Shown: positions 17,340 to 26,468 of the stretch, piece after piece
How the letters are laid out: the number at the start of each line of letters is the position of its first letter
How positions within the stretch are numbered: position 1 is the stretch's first letter
Made by a program: the position numbers and the translations under genes
The notes under the pieces: model-generated
Told to the model about the DNA's origin: nothing
The model's database searches: none
The model's input: only the letters and a program-made list of their open reading frames with translations
Source of the DNA: Sulfurospirillum sp964466465
GTDB lineage: Bacteria; Campylobacterota; Campylobacteria; Campylobacterales; Sulfurospirillaceae
Direction: 5' to 3'
DNA length: 64,000 bases
NCBI GenBank assembly: GCA_964466465.1
Contig: CAYXNJ010000005.1
Span: forward strand, 1 to 64,000

Positions 17340-17855
17340 ATGCGATTTTTATGGATATTTGCTTGTTTAACGACACTCCTTTTTGCCAAAATCGAGCACT
17401 TTAAAACGATTCAAAGCGATTTTACACAAAAAGTAACAAACGATCAAAATAAAACGATTGTCTATCAAGGTTCTTTTTACGCTACAAACGATAAAAAAGC
17501 ACTTTGGATTTATGAAAAACCTGTGGCAAAAAAGATCTATTTTAATAACACACGTGTTTTAATTGTTGAACCTGAGTTAGAGCAAGTGATTATTACCACA
17601 CTTGAAAATACACCGAATATTGCACAGTTGCTTCAAGAAGCCAAAGAGGTTTCTGCTAACAAATACATCACAAAATTTCAAGAAACCACCTATACTATTT
17701 TTACACAAAAAGAGAACATAGAAAAGGTTGTTTACCACGATAAACTAGACAACGCTGTTGAAATTCTTTTTTCCAATCAAACAACCAATCTTTTTTTAGA
17801 TGATGAACTTTTTAAAGCTGAAATCCCTAGAGGATATGACATTGTTCGTGAATAA
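17340..17855 (+). CDS. lolA: Periplasmic lipoprotein carrier LolA
   Basis: Carries outer-membrane lipoproteins across the periplasm from LolCDE. The 171-residue precursor has a short signal peptide (RFLWIFACLTTLLFA). The mature protein begins with the family pattern FKTIQSDFTQKVTNDQNKTIVYQG and contains YEKPVAKKIYF and VVYHDKLDN. It is convergent with the GGDEF/EAL gene, with only 3 bases between stop codons. Assignment rests on the strand pattern and proximity to secA and the Lol permease. Confidence 0.87.
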   Translation: MRFLWIFACLTTLLFAKIEHFKTIQSDFTQKVTNDQNKTIVYQGSFYATNDKKALWIYEKPVAKKIYFNNTRVLIVEPELEQVIITTLENTPNIAQLLQEAKEVSANKYITKFQETTYTIFTQKENIEKVVYHDKLDNAVEILFSNQTTNLFLDDELFKAEIPRGYDIVRE

Positions 17856-17858
17856 GGA

Positions 17859-20432
17859 TTAAAGCGATGTGTGAGGTGCTGGTTTTCCAAAGAAATAGCC
17901 TTGGAAGTTCTGACACCCCATCGCTTTAAGTTTTTCAAACTGCTCTTTTGTTTCTACGCCTTCGGCAATAACTTCCATATTGAAATTTTTACCAATAGAA
18001 ATGATTGTCTCTACAATCAAAGCATCACTGCGGTTCACCATAAAATCACGGATAAAAGATTGGTCAATTTTGAGTTCATCAACATTAAGGCATTTTAGAT
18101 ATTGTAGGCTTGAGTACCCTGTTCCAAAATCATCAACCGAGAGAGATATACCAAGGGCTTTGAGAGCATTAATTTTCTCTAACGCTTTTATGCTATCGCC
18201 AATTAAAAGGCTTTCTGTAAGCTCTAAGCGTATTAATGCTGGGTTAATTTCTGATGTCGTCAGTGCTTCTTCTATGCTTTTGACAAAATCTTCACGCTCA
18301 AACTGTTTGGTACTGACATTGATGGAGACTCGCCAGTGCGATTTTTGAGCATCACCCTCCCAATGCTTCACTTGTGTCATTGCTTCTTTCAAAACCCATT
18401 GTCCCAATGAAACAATAAGTCCTGATTCCTCACATAAAGGAATGAACTGCATAGGTGGTATCAGTTCGCCATTGGGTTTTGCAAGACGGATAAGTGCCTC
18501 AACGCCTATAATATAAGAATTATGATCAACTTGGGGTTGATAATAAAGTAAAAATTGTTTTGAGTCGATGGCATCTCTAAGCTGTTGTAACATCAATGAT
18601 TTTTCTTCCATTACTTTTTGAATGTATGGATCAAAAAATCGAATCGTATTGCGACCATCTGTTTTAGCCGTGTACATTGCACTATCTGCATGGCTAAGGA
18701 GGATTGCAACATCTTCATCACCATCAAAAATTCCGATGCCTATACTCACAGTCACATAAAAAGGATGATTATCGATCATAAAAGGCTCTTTAGTTGCAAC
18801 CAAAATTTGCATAGCGATCTCTTCTGCTTTCTTGGCAGCATCTTCAAGCACAGTATCCAAAGAAGGCAATAAAAGAGCAAATTCATCACCACCAAAACGT
18901 GCGATGCTGTTATTGTCTTGTGTAAAATTCAATAATCTCTGTGACATCAAAATCAGTAATTGATCACCTGTGGCATGCCCTTTGAGATCATTAATAGATT
19001 TAAAATTATCCAAATCCATAAATAACAATGCACCATAGGTTTTACTACGTCTATTTGCATGAATACAGAGTTTAATTTGTTCAATCAGCAATGATTTATT
19101 AGCAAGATTGGTAAGAGAATCATAATAAGAAAGTCTTACAATACTCTCCTTTTGCATAAACGAATTAATGGCAAAACCAATATCACCTGCTAACTCTTCT
19201 ATCATTGAACGCTCTTCTGGACTAAATCCATCTCGCATCGTTGTACAAACGCTAAGAATACCCAAGGCTGAGTGCGCAAATTTATCACTTTTAAGTACTG
19301 TAATGTAAGCCTCTTTTACGTGATAACGCTCCATCGTATCTCGACAGCTTTGAGGTAGGTTTTCACTCTGCGGAGTAATACTTAAATAACCACCTTCTGC
19401 AAACACTTTTTCTTCCAAGCTATTAACATCATGCTCTTCATCAAAACCACATGACTCTTTCACCTCTAAAATTCCATTTTGCCATAAAGCTATTTTGACA
19501 TGAGCAAACGAATCATTTGCAAAAAGACACCGAGCTGTTTCATAAAGTAACTCATCTAAGCTTTGTGTTGTAATTAAAATTTGATTGCTATCCGCGACTG
19601 TACGTAAAACGGAATAAAGATGTTTTTGATGAGCATACGCATTTTCAAGCTCAATACTTTTTTGAGCTAAATTTTTAGTACGCTCTAACACTAACGCCTC
19701 AAGCTCTTTTTTTTGCTCAACATCACGCTTTGTAAGCTCTTTTATCGCAATATACATCATCATTAGTAAAAACAGCATGACGGTAAAACTAAAACTAACC
19801 TCTTTCCAAAAAAATGTAATCACTTCATCAAACAGAAGATTTTTTGGCATTTTAATGCTTGTAAGACCTCTTACTTCACCTAATTTGTACCCATAAGCAT
19901 TTTCATAACGTTGTGCGATATAAGGCAAAACTTCATGTTTTTCGCCATGGCATACTAAACAATACGCCTGAATACGTAATGGAGAAGCAAAAAAGAAAAA
20001 TTCTTTATTGCCCTCTTTGATAAGCTCTATACTTTCATTTTTATCTGGGTTTTGATTGAAATATTCAATTGATTTTTTTTCTAAAGCATCCGCTTGATTC
20101 ACAGGGTTGCGAGGACGATCTGAAACATTATGAATACTAATTCCTTGGTTAGAACGTTTTAAAAACTCCTCGCTGATATGAGAAGATGCGTGCGCTGGTA
20201 AAAAGCCAACAGTAGAATCATTAAGATCAATACCACTTTCTAAAAACTGTTGGTGGTACACATAACGCATGGATAAAAAATACTCTTGAAGGGTTTTTGC
20301 TTTAGAATAAGCACGTATTTGTGCGAGATTTTCCGCTTGATGATACAGATAAACAACCACAAACGTATTGGACACAAAGACACAAAAAGCAATGATCCAA
20401 AAAAGACGCTTACTGAGGTTAAGTTGTCTCAT
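17859..20432 (-). CDS. GGDEF/EAL protein with DUF3365-type haem sensor
   Basis: Membrane c-di-GMP enzyme, 857 residues. A first membrane helix (about 9-30) is followed by a periplasmic DUF3365/Tll0287-like domain with a c-type haem site (CLVCHGEKH, near residue 158). Then come a second helix (about 212-232), a short coiled coil, a GAF domain (about 270-430), a GGDEF domain and an EAL domain. Both catalytic signatures look intact: RFGGDEFALL in the cyclase, and EALIR, DDFGTGYSSL and VIAEGVETKEQ in the phosphodiesterase. The haem motif suggests sensing of redox state, oxygen or NO. Net direction of activity cannot be predicted. Confidence 0.92.
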   Translation of the reverse strand: MRQLNLSKRLFWIIAFCVFVSNTFVVVYLYHQAENLAQIRAYSKAKTLQEYFLSMRYVYHQQFLESGIDLNDSTVGFLPAHASSHISEEFLKRSNQGISIHNVSDRPRNPVNQADALEKKSIEYFNQNPDKNESIELIKEGNKEFFFFASPLRIQAYCLVCHGEKHEVLPYIAQRYENAYGYKLGEVRGLTSIKMPKNLLFDEVITFFWKEVSFSFTVMLFLLMMMYIAIKELTKRDVEQKKELEALVLERTKNLAQKSIELENAYAHQKHLYSVLRTVADSNQILITTQSLDELLYETARCLFANDSFAHVKIALWQNGILEVKESCGFDEEHDVNSLEEKVFAEGGYLSITPQSENLPQSCRDTMERYHVKEAYITVLKSDKFAHSALGILSVCTTMRDGFSPEERSMIEELAGDIGFAINSFMQKESIVRLSYYDSLTNLANKSLLIEQIKLCIHANRRSKTYGALLFMDLDNFKSINDLKGHATGDQLLILMSQRLLNFTQDNNSIARFGGDEFALLLPSLDTVLEDAAKKAEEIAMQILVATKEPFMIDNHPFYVTVSIGIGIFDGDEDVAILLSHADSAMYTAKTDGRNTIRFFDPYIQKVMEEKSLMLQQLRDAIDSKQFLLYYQPQVDHNSYIIGVEALIRLAKPNGELIPPMQFIPLCEESGLIVSLGQWVLKEAMTQVKHWEGDAQKSHWRVSINVSTKQFEREDFVKSIEEALTTSEINPALIRLELTESLLIGDSIKALEKINALKALGISLSVDDFGTGYSSLQYLKCLNVDELKIDQSFIRDFMVNRSDALIVETIISIGKNFNMEVIAEGVETKEQFEKLKAMGCQNFQGYFFGKPAPHTSL

Positions 20433-20451
20433 AAAGTTAATCCCTTTCGCT

Positions 20452-20481
20452 AGATTACAAGGCTTTGATAGATTGTAATCT
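20452..20481. repeat. Inverted repeat between nhaA and the GGDEF/EAL gene
   Basis: Arms AGATTACAA (20452-20460) and TTGTAATCT (20473-20481) are perfect 9-bp complements with a 12-base loop. They lie downstream of nhaA and about 20 bases before the GGDEF/EAL gene. There is no U-run on the minus strand, so a terminator is possible but unproven; an operator is the alternative. Confidence 0.4.
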
Positions 20482-20500
20482 CTCTTAACTTAGAATTAAG

Positions 20501-21673
20501 TTATACCGCTTTTAATGTCCTTTTTAAAAAAAGATAACCAATAATGCCAGAGAGGAAAGAACCCAATAAAATTGCCAATTTGTCAGCATAATGAAATAAA
20601 TCTGTATCATTGTATGCTAAAGAGTTTACAAAAAGACTCATTGTAAAACCAATACCAGTGAGAATGGCTACGCCATAGAGTTGTTTAAAGGTACTTCCAG
20701 TAGGTAATGTTGCCAAACCTAGCTTAATTGCAAGAAAACTAAAACCAAAAACACCCAGTTGTTTGCCTAAAAAAAGCCCAAGGATAATACCGAGAGAAAC
20801 ATCCGATAAAAGAGCAATAGGAGAAAGCTCTTTTAGATCAACACCTGCATTGACAAAAGCAAAAAGAGGAAGAATAAAAAAGGCAACCCAATAATGCAGG
20901 TCATGTTCCATCTCTTTGAGCATGGAAAAACGTTCACCTTTTGCATTAATAGAATAAAGTGGAATACAAAAAGCCAACACAACACCCGCGATGGTTGCAT
21001 GAACACCTGATTTTAAAACACTCATCCATAGCACAATACCTACAAGAATATAAGCAGCTTTTTTCACAATATTCAACTGATTCATAAGCACTAAAATGAC
21101 AACTGCAGCAAATGCAATGATGATGGAAATAAGCGATAAATCACTGGTATAAAAAAGTGCGATGATGACAATAGCTCCAAGATCATCGATGATGGCTAAT
21201 GCCATTAAAAAAATTTTGAGAGAAGCTGGAACACGATTCCCTAATAAAGAGAGAATACCCAAAGCAAAAGCAATATCGGTTGCTGTAGGAATAGCCCATC
21301 CATTCATCGAAAAAGCATCATTTCGGTTAAACACTGTAAAAATGAGTGCAGGAACAAGCATACCACCTAATGCTGCAATTGCAGGTAATGCAATTTGACT
21401 TTTAGATGAGAGCTCGCCTTCTAAAACTTCTCTTTTTACCTCAAGACCTACAAGAAAAAAGAAAATTGCCATAAGTCCATCATTAACCCATAAAAGAAGA
21501 GGTTTTGCAATACCAAACGTACCAACCATAATTTGTACAGGGGTATGTAAAAAATTGGTATAAAAATCTGTTAGAAAGCTATTTTGTAATAAAAGTGCTA
21601 AAAGTGTCACAGCTATTAGAATAATCCCTGATGAAGATTCTTTCTTAATAAACTCTTCTATGGTTGAAAGCAT
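20501..21673 (-). CDS. nhaA: Na+/H+ antiporter NhaA
   Basis: Exports Na+ in exchange for H+ for pH and sodium homeostasis. 390 residues and about 12 helices. The ion-binding aspartate pair is visible in MALAIIDDLGAIVIIALFY, and the family segments GLMAIFFFLVGLEVKREVLEGEL and ATDIAFALGIL are present. It follows mnmE's transcription unit in the same direction, 64 bases downstream, without a clear terminator between them. Confidence 0.96.
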   Translation of the reverse strand: MLSTIEEFIKKESSSGIILIAVTLLALLLQNSFLTDFYTNFLHTPVQIMVGTFGIAKPLLLWVNDGLMAIFFFLVGLEVKREVLEGELSSKSQIALPAIAALGGMLVPALIFTVFNRNDAFSMNGWAIPTATDIAFALGILSLLGNRVPASLKIFLMALAIIDDLGAIVIIALFYTSDLSLISIIIAFAAVVILVLMNQLNIVKKAAYILVGIVLWMSVLKSGVHATIAGVVLAFCIPLYSINAKGERFSMLKEMEHDLHYWVAFFILPLFAFVNAGVDLKELSPIALLSDVSLGIILGLFLGKQLGVFGFSFLAIKLGLATLPTGSTFKQLYGVAILTGIGFTMSLFVNSLAYNDTDLFHYADKLAILLGSFLSGIIGYLFLKRTLKAV

Positions 21674-21737
21674 TATTACCCCTTTTAGTATCTCTTTTTA
21701 TCGTAGCATACCGAGGTAAATAATTTATAAATGAAGG

Positions 21738-23075
21738 TTATTTGCCTAAACAGAAGTTACTAAACATCTTTTCTAAAATTTCATCACGCTCAAAAGCGGT
21801 CGTAATCGAAGAGATACTCGAAATTGCTTCATTGATATGAAAAGCAAAAAGCTCTAATTCACCTTCTCCTAAAAGTTTATATGAATTTTGGACATTTTCA
21901 TACGCTTGCTTAACCGCATCAATCTGGCGAACGGAAGTAAGCATAATACTATCTTCAACAGCCGTTTGGTCTAAAATCATTTGTAGTTTTTGAGTGATTT
22001 CATTACTATTATGTTGGCACGCTAAAGGTATATGGTCCCGATCAATACGAGATGTATCAAACTGATTTGGTAAATCCATTTTATTGAGAACCGTAATGAT
22101 TTGCTTAGAATCTTTGTATGTTTGAAGCAGCTCTAGCATCTCTTTATCTTCTCTGTCACACTCTCTACTATTATCAAACATTGCAATAACAATCTCTGAC
22201 TCTTCAATGGCTGCAATAGAGCGTTCAATTCCTATCTTCTCAATCACATCATGCGCTTGTCTAATACCCGCTGTATCAACAATTTTAACAAGATGTGAAC
22301 CAATGCGTAGCTCTTCTTCAATCGTATCACGCGTTGTACCTGCAATATCACTAATGATAGCTCTGTCATAACTTAAAAGATTGTTTAAAAGAGAGCTCTT
22401 ACCCACATTAGGTTTACCCACAATGGCGATTTTAAAACCATTCATAAGCCCTTGTCTGCGTTTACTGCTTTCATAAGTTATCAACAGTTCTTTGGCTAAT
22501 GTATCGAGTTTAACTCTAATTTTTTCAATCATATCAAGAGGTAAATCTTCTTCTGCATAGTCAATATTCACTTCAACAAAAGCAAGAACTTCTATTAGCA
22601 ACTCTCTAACACGTAAAACAAAATCACGAAGTTCGCCTTTGAGTTGACGAGTTAACATTTTAGCTGCGTCCACACTTTTTGTCTCTATAAGAGCAGCAAT
22701 GGCTTCCGCCTCACTAAGATCAATACGGCCATTTAAAAAAGCACGTTTTGAAAATTCACCTGGATTAGCTAGACGTGCACCATGATGAAGGAGCGTTTCT
22801 AAAACAAGTCCAGCAACTACACTACCACCATGACATTGAAACTCGACGACATCTTCGGCAGTAAAACTGTGTGGGGCTTTGAAATAAATCACAATTGCTT
22901 GATCAATGGCATCATTGAGCGTATCGTGTAAAAAACAAAGTGTTGCAAGGCGTGGAGTTAAAGTCTCTTTTTTTGAGAGTTTTAAAGCCAAGGCAAGAGC
23001 ATCGGGTCCACTTACACGAACAATCGCGATGGAACCGACTCCTGCACTTGTGGCAATAGCAGCAATAGTATCTAT
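21738..23075 (-). CDS. mnmE: tRNA modification GTPase MnmE (non-standard start)
   Basis: With MnmG it installs 5-carboxymethylaminomethyl groups on wobble U34 of tRNA. The N-terminal formyl-THF domain starts IAAIATSAGVGSIAIVRVSG, the G domain carries GKPNVGKSSLLN, DIAGTTRDTI and NKMD, and the protein ends in the catalytic FCLGK. The conserved N-terminus has no ATG, GTG or TTG: the frame is closed upstream by TAG and the only fitting codon is ATA at 23075-23073. That codon overlaps the jag stop and has AGGA 7 bases upstream. This gives 445 residues, the normal family length. A TTG at 22991 would delete 28 conserved residues. An ATT three codons further on is the alternative. Confidence 0.85.
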   Translation of the reverse strand: MDTIAAIATSAGVGSIAIVRVSGPDALALALKLSKKETLTPRLATLCFLHDTLNDAIDQAIVIYFKAPHSFTAEDVVEFQCHGGSVVAGLVLETLLHHGARLANPGEFSKRAFLNGRIDLSEAEAIAALIETKSVDAAKMLTRQLKGELRDFVLRVRELLIEVLAFVEVNIDYAEEDLPLDMIEKIRVKLDTLAKELLITYESSKRRQGLMNGFKIAIVGKPNVGKSSLLNNLLSYDRAIISDIAGTTRDTIEEELRIGSHLVKIVDTAGIRQAHDVIEKIGIERSIAAIEESEIVIAMFDNSRECDREDKEMLELLQTYKDSKQIITVLNKMDLPNQFDTSRIDRDHIPLACQHNSNEITQKLQMILDQTAVEDSIMLTSVRQIDAVKQAYENVQNSYKLLGEGELELFAFHINEAISSISSITTAFERDEILEKMFSNFCLGK

Positions 23076-24037
23076 GCGTTTTTCCTATTAAAATCATTGA
23101 CAACGATGAATTTACCGCCATCTTTTCCTGATTTTATACCAACGTATTTTTCAGGAAATTCAGCGCGAAGTGCTTCAAGAGCGATTTTGATGAGTACACC
23201 ATCTAAAATTTTTGTTTGACCTTTTCCGCTGTTACGAATACGCTCAATGACAGGAACAAGGTATTTTTCGATCATCTCTTCTTGATTTTTCAAAAATTCA
23301 GCAATTTCTAGGCGAATATTTAGACCATATTTAAGATTAATCCAATTATAAAGCAAATAAGAGAGTGCTTTATAACGGTACCCTTCTTTTCCAATCAATA
23401 ATGCCGCATCTTCTCCACTAAATTCAATTAAGATAGTGTCATCACTGTATTTAGAAACAAGAGGCGTTTCAAGCGTAAAACAGCTGTATTTAAAGAGATT
23501 TTTAATTTGTACGCGAACTTCATCAATCACATCATTGATTTCACGTTTTTCTTGATGAAAGTTCTGATCGATAACAGTTGGAGCGATGGCATGTCTAGGC
23601 TCTTTTACTGGCACTACTTTAGGTGCCTCAACTTTTGCCTCTACCTTCGGTGTAACAAGAGCCTCTTTAGCTACAGGTGTTTCAGGGCGTTTATTCTCAG
23701 AAAATTCATTTTTAGGAAATTCTCTATTTCTATTCTTATTACGTCTATTTTTAGAACGACGGTTACGATCTCTTCGTTCCTCACCAAGTTCAGCATCAGC
23801 TTCATTGCTTTCTTCTTCTTTTCGTGGAGTTGCATGTTCTTTACGCACAGACTCCTCTTTAAAAGGCTTTGAGCCTTTACGCTGTACTTCAATAATTGCA
23901 CTCTTTTTAAAAAGCCCAAGAAATCCACTTGAGCCATTTTGAATAATATTAATATCTAAATCCACGACCGAACAAGACAACTCACTCGCAGCTTTAGAGT
24001 AAGCCTCTTGGAGTGTTGCTGCTTCTACTTTGATCAT
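23072..24037 (-). CDS. jag: Jag/KhpB-type RNA-binding protein
   Basis: Single-stranded nucleic-acid-binding protein found beside yidC; homologues (KhpB/Jag/EloR) bind small RNAs and affect cell elongation. 321 residues: an N-terminal Jag_N domain (1-50), a long charged linker rich in Lys/Arg/Glu (55-150), and a KH-II-like domain with LLIGKEGYRYKALSYLL. The C-terminal module lacks an obvious R-x3-H R3H signature, as in other members of this class. The start overlaps yidC by 4 bases and the end overlaps mnmE. Confidence 0.88.
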   Translation of the reverse strand: MIKVEAATLQEAYSKAASELSCSVVDLDINIIQNGSSGFLGLFKKSAIIEVQRKGSKPFKEESVRKEHATPRKEEESNEADAELGEERRDRNRRSKNRRNKNRNREFPKNEFSENKRPETPVAKEALVTPKVEAKVEAPKVVPVKEPRHAIAPTVIDQNFHQEKREINDVIDEVRVQIKNLFKYSCFTLETPLVSKYSDDTILIEFSGEDAALLIGKEGYRYKALSYLLYNWINLKYGLNIRLEIAEFLKNQEEMIEKYLVPVIERIRNSGKGQTKILDGVLIKIALEALRAEFPEKYVGIKSGKDGGKFIVVNDFNRKNA

Positions 24038-25614
24038 TTTTCGACCTTTTGCTCTTCATGTTTTTTTGCGAAAAGTTTATTGACGTAAAACTGTTGTACG
24101 ATAGAGGCTAAGTTATTTGTAAACCAATAAAGTGTTAGACCTGCTGGGAATGTTACAAAGAAGAATGTAAAGATCAGTGGTAAGAACTTCATAATCTTCT
24201 CTTGCATAGGATCACTAAACGTTGTTGGCGTAATACGTTGGTGCAAGAACATTGTAAGACCCATTAGCACAGGAAGAATAAAATAAGGATCCATTACAGC
24301 AAGGTCATTAATCCATAAAATCCAATCAGCACCTTTAAGCTCAATTGCGTTTTGTAAAACACGATACACTGCAAAGAAAACAGGAATTTGCAACAAAATT
24401 GGTAAACATCCACCCATTGGATTTGCACCATGCTTTTTGTAGAGTTCCATCATGTGCATATTCAGTTTTTGCTTATCATCACCATATTTTTTCTGTAATT
24501 CTTTCACTTTTGGCGCAAGTTCTTTTAGCTTGTTCATAGACACCATACCTTTGTATGTCAAAGGATAAAGCACTAAACGAACAATAATTGTCATAGCAAC
24601 AATTGCCCAACCCCAGTTACCAAAAATACCATGTAAGTATGAAAGAAGTGTAAAGAGAGGTTTTGCGATGAAGGTAAAGAAACCATACTCAACAACATCG
24701 GTTAATTCTGGATTAATGGCTTTAAGTTTTACATACTCTTTTGGTCCAATATAACCGCTAAGTTTAAAATCTTCGTCACCTTTAACAAATAAAAGAGGAT
24801 CTTTATCTTTACCCACAGAAACAACACTCTCTAAACCTTTAGAGAGTTCATAAAAAAATGTAGTATAGTATTTGTCAGCACCCGCAACAATTTTAGCATT
24901 TGAAAAGCGCTCATCTCCTTTAGCACTACCATCATCTATGGTTTTCACTGTACCATCAGCTCTTTTAATCAGTGCCCCATGGAATGTATAGCTATCGACG
25001 GCTACATGTGGACGAAATCCTGGAGAGACAAAATACTCTTGTGGTGTTGAAAGTTTAACGTGTAAGTCATATTTACCTGATGGGAAAAATGTAATTGTTT
25101 TGGTTACATTCACCTTACCGAGTGTTTGGGTTAAAACAACGCTACTTCCATTTTCAGTCACATCAACATTGCTTTTATCTGCACTGTAAGACATAACAAA
25201 GGCATCTGCATTGATGTTTTTATCGCTAAATCGAATTTCAAGAGGGAAAAGAGTCTGCGAAGCATCAATAAGTTGAAAACGCTCGCCTTTATCATCTTTG
25301 TACTTGCCTTCTTCAAGATAAAACTTTGCAATTCTGCCAAGTCTGTCGATCTGAACTTCGTAACCTGCCGATTTGATTGTTGTAATAATTTCATTCTCTT
25401 TACCTGAACTGATAGGAGAAGATGCAACGTCAGCACTAGTGGTCGTTTTTACTTCTGGTGCGCTCGTTGTTGGTGTTCCATTTTGTTCAAGAGATGTGGT
25501 TTCAGTCAATGGAGGATTTTTGGGGATAAAAAAATGATCATACAGAGCAAAAAATAAAAATGATAATACAGTGGCAAGAATAATGCGCACTTGAGGAGTA
25601 AGTTTATCTGTCAC
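24034..25614 (-). CDS. yidC: Membrane protein insertase YidC
   Basis: Inserts and folds inner-membrane proteins alone or with SecYEG. 526 residues: an N-terminal helix, a large periplasmic beta domain (about 60-320), then the conserved five-helix Oxa1 core. The core carries the family segments NWGWAIVAMTIIVRLVLYPL and HGANPMGGCLPILLQIPVFFA. It sits in the conserved order rpmH-rnpA-yidD-yidC-jag-mnmE. Confidence 0.96.
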   Translation of the reverse strand: MTDKLTPQVRIILATVLSFLFFALYDHFFIPKNPPLTETTSLEQNGTPTTSAPEVKTTTSADVASSPISSGKENEIITTIKSAGYEVQIDRLGRIAKFYLEEGKYKDDKGERFQLIDASQTLFPLEIRFSDKNINADAFVMSYSADKSNVDVTENGSSVVLTQTLGKVNVTKTITFFPSGKYDLHVKLSTPQEYFVSPGFRPHVAVDSYTFHGALIKRADGTVKTIDDGSAKGDERFSNAKIVAGADKYYTTFFYELSKGLESVVSVGKDKDPLLFVKGDEDFKLSGYIGPKEYVKLKAINPELTDVVEYGFFTFIAKPLFTLLSYLHGIFGNWGWAIVAMTIIVRLVLYPLTYKGMVSMNKLKELAPKVKELQKKYGDDKQKLNMHMMELYKKHGANPMGGCLPILLQIPVFFAVYRVLQNAIELKGADWILWINDLAVMDPYFILPVLMGLTMFLHQRITPTTFSDPMQEKIMKFLPLIFTFFFVTFPAGLTLYWFTNNLASIVQQFYVNKLFAKKHEEQKVEK

Positions 25615-25624
25615 GAGATTCCCT

Positions 25625-25963
25625 TTATTTCGTTGTTTTAAAAGATTTTACCACGTAAAAACTTTGCTTATCTTTTGGTACAAACCAAAACGTTATAGAA
25701 TGTGGATGTGGATGTTTGAGAGACAAAGGAAGAGGAGATGCAAAACGCTTTTTTACAATAGGATAATCAATTCCCCCAACAAAAAGCTGATTGCATTTCA
25801 AAATGCGTATAAAACTATAAAAGATAGCTTTTAAAAAACTATTGTGTAGAAGCTGTTCTTTGGCATATTGCGAACAGGTCGGATAGTACCTACAACTTCC
25901 ATAGCCAATCAGTGTAAAAAACTTCTGATAAAGCTTTATCAACAACAATGCTAAAGTTTTCAT
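25625..25963 (-). CDS. yidD: Membrane insertion efficiency factor YidD
   Basis: Small membrane-associated protein that assists YidC-dependent insertion. 112 residues with the signature GSCRYYPTCSQYAKE near residue 22, and an amphipathic N-terminal helix. The start overlaps rnpA by 4 bases (ATGA). The C-terminal 35 residues are longer than in many homologues. Confidence 0.93.
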   Translation of the reverse strand: MKTLALLLIKLYQKFFTLIGYGSCRYYPTCSQYAKEQLLHNSFLKAIFYSFIRILKCNQLFVGGIDYPIVKKRFASPLPLSLKHPHPHSITFWFVPKDKQSFYVVKSFKTTK

Positions 25964-26298
25964 TCTTTAACACAGTTTAATTTTTTCATAGACCATAGAA
26001 CTCCTTTTTTCAGAGCATCATATGACATATGATTTATCTTCTCTTTTGCTACAAAAACATACACGCCATCATTTAAAGTGTGTTGAATTTCTAAAAAAAT
26101 AGCCCGAAGCCTTCTTTTGGCTAAATTTCGCTTGATAGCATTACCGACTTTTTTACTTGCCGTAAAGCCAACTCTTTTTGCTGTATCGTTATTGTAAAAG
26201 ATTAAAGCACCATCAAAGTGCCACTTCTTAGCATGATTATAAATGTATGAATACTCTCTCGTTACCTTGAGAGTATCATAATCTTTTAAGCGGCCAAT
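25960..26298 (-). CDS. rnpA: RNase P protein subunit (non-standard start)
   Basis: Protein cofactor of RNase P, which matures tRNA 5' ends. Its signature AKRVGFTASKKVGNAIKRNLAKRRLRAI is complete, preceded by an EYSYIYNHAKKWHFDG segment that matches Campylobacter RnpA in pattern. The frame is bounded upstream by TAG, and between that stop and the RNR motif there is no ATG, GTG or TTG. The best fit is ATT at 26298-26296, which gives 112 residues, a normal length, and lies inside the last codons of rpmH (13-base overlap). The position sits in the expected slot between rpmH and yidD. Confidence 0.85.
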   Translation of the reverse strand: MGRLKDYDTLKVTREYSYIYNHAKKWHFDGALIFYNNDTAKRVGFTASKKVGNAIKRNLAKRRLRAIFLEIQHTLNDGVYVFVAKEKINHMSYDALKKGVLWSMKKLNCVKE

Positions 26299-26420
26299 CT
26301 TCTTCTACCTTTAGCACGACGTGCTGCGATCACTTTACGACCACCCTTAGTTTTCATTCTAAGTCTGAAGCCATGTGTGCGCTTTTTAGGTGTACTATGT
26401 GGCTGATACGTTCTTTTCAT
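26286..26420 (-). CDS. rpmH: Ribosomal protein bL34
   Basis: Large-subunit ribosomal protein of 44 residues, MKRTYQPHSTPKKRTHGFRL and onward to GRKVIAARRAKGRRRLAA, strongly basic and fully typical. The ATG is preceded by AAAGGA. It heads the rpmH-rnpA-yidD-yidC-jag-mnmE unit. Confidence 0.97.
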   Translation of the reverse strand: MKRTYQPHSTPKKRTHGFRLRMKTKGGRKVIAARRAKGRRRLAA

Positions 26421-26447
26421 CAAAAATTCCTTTAACAAAAATAATTT

Positions 26448-26468
26448 TAAGGTATGGATTTTACCTTA
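26448..26468 (-). terminator. Weak terminator of the glutamate mutase operon
   Basis: Stem TAAGGTA / TACCTTA (7 bp) with a 7-base loop is followed on the minus strand by AAATTATTTTTG. It lies between the AMP-ligase stop and rpmH. The same stretch contains TAAAAT, which could serve as the rpmH -10 box, so both readings are possible. Confidence 0.4.

Noticed and set aside
22991..23091. Placing the mnmE start at the internal TTG (22991)
   Set aside because: This would remove the conserved formyl-THF-domain N-terminus; the reading frame and family length support the upstream ATA.
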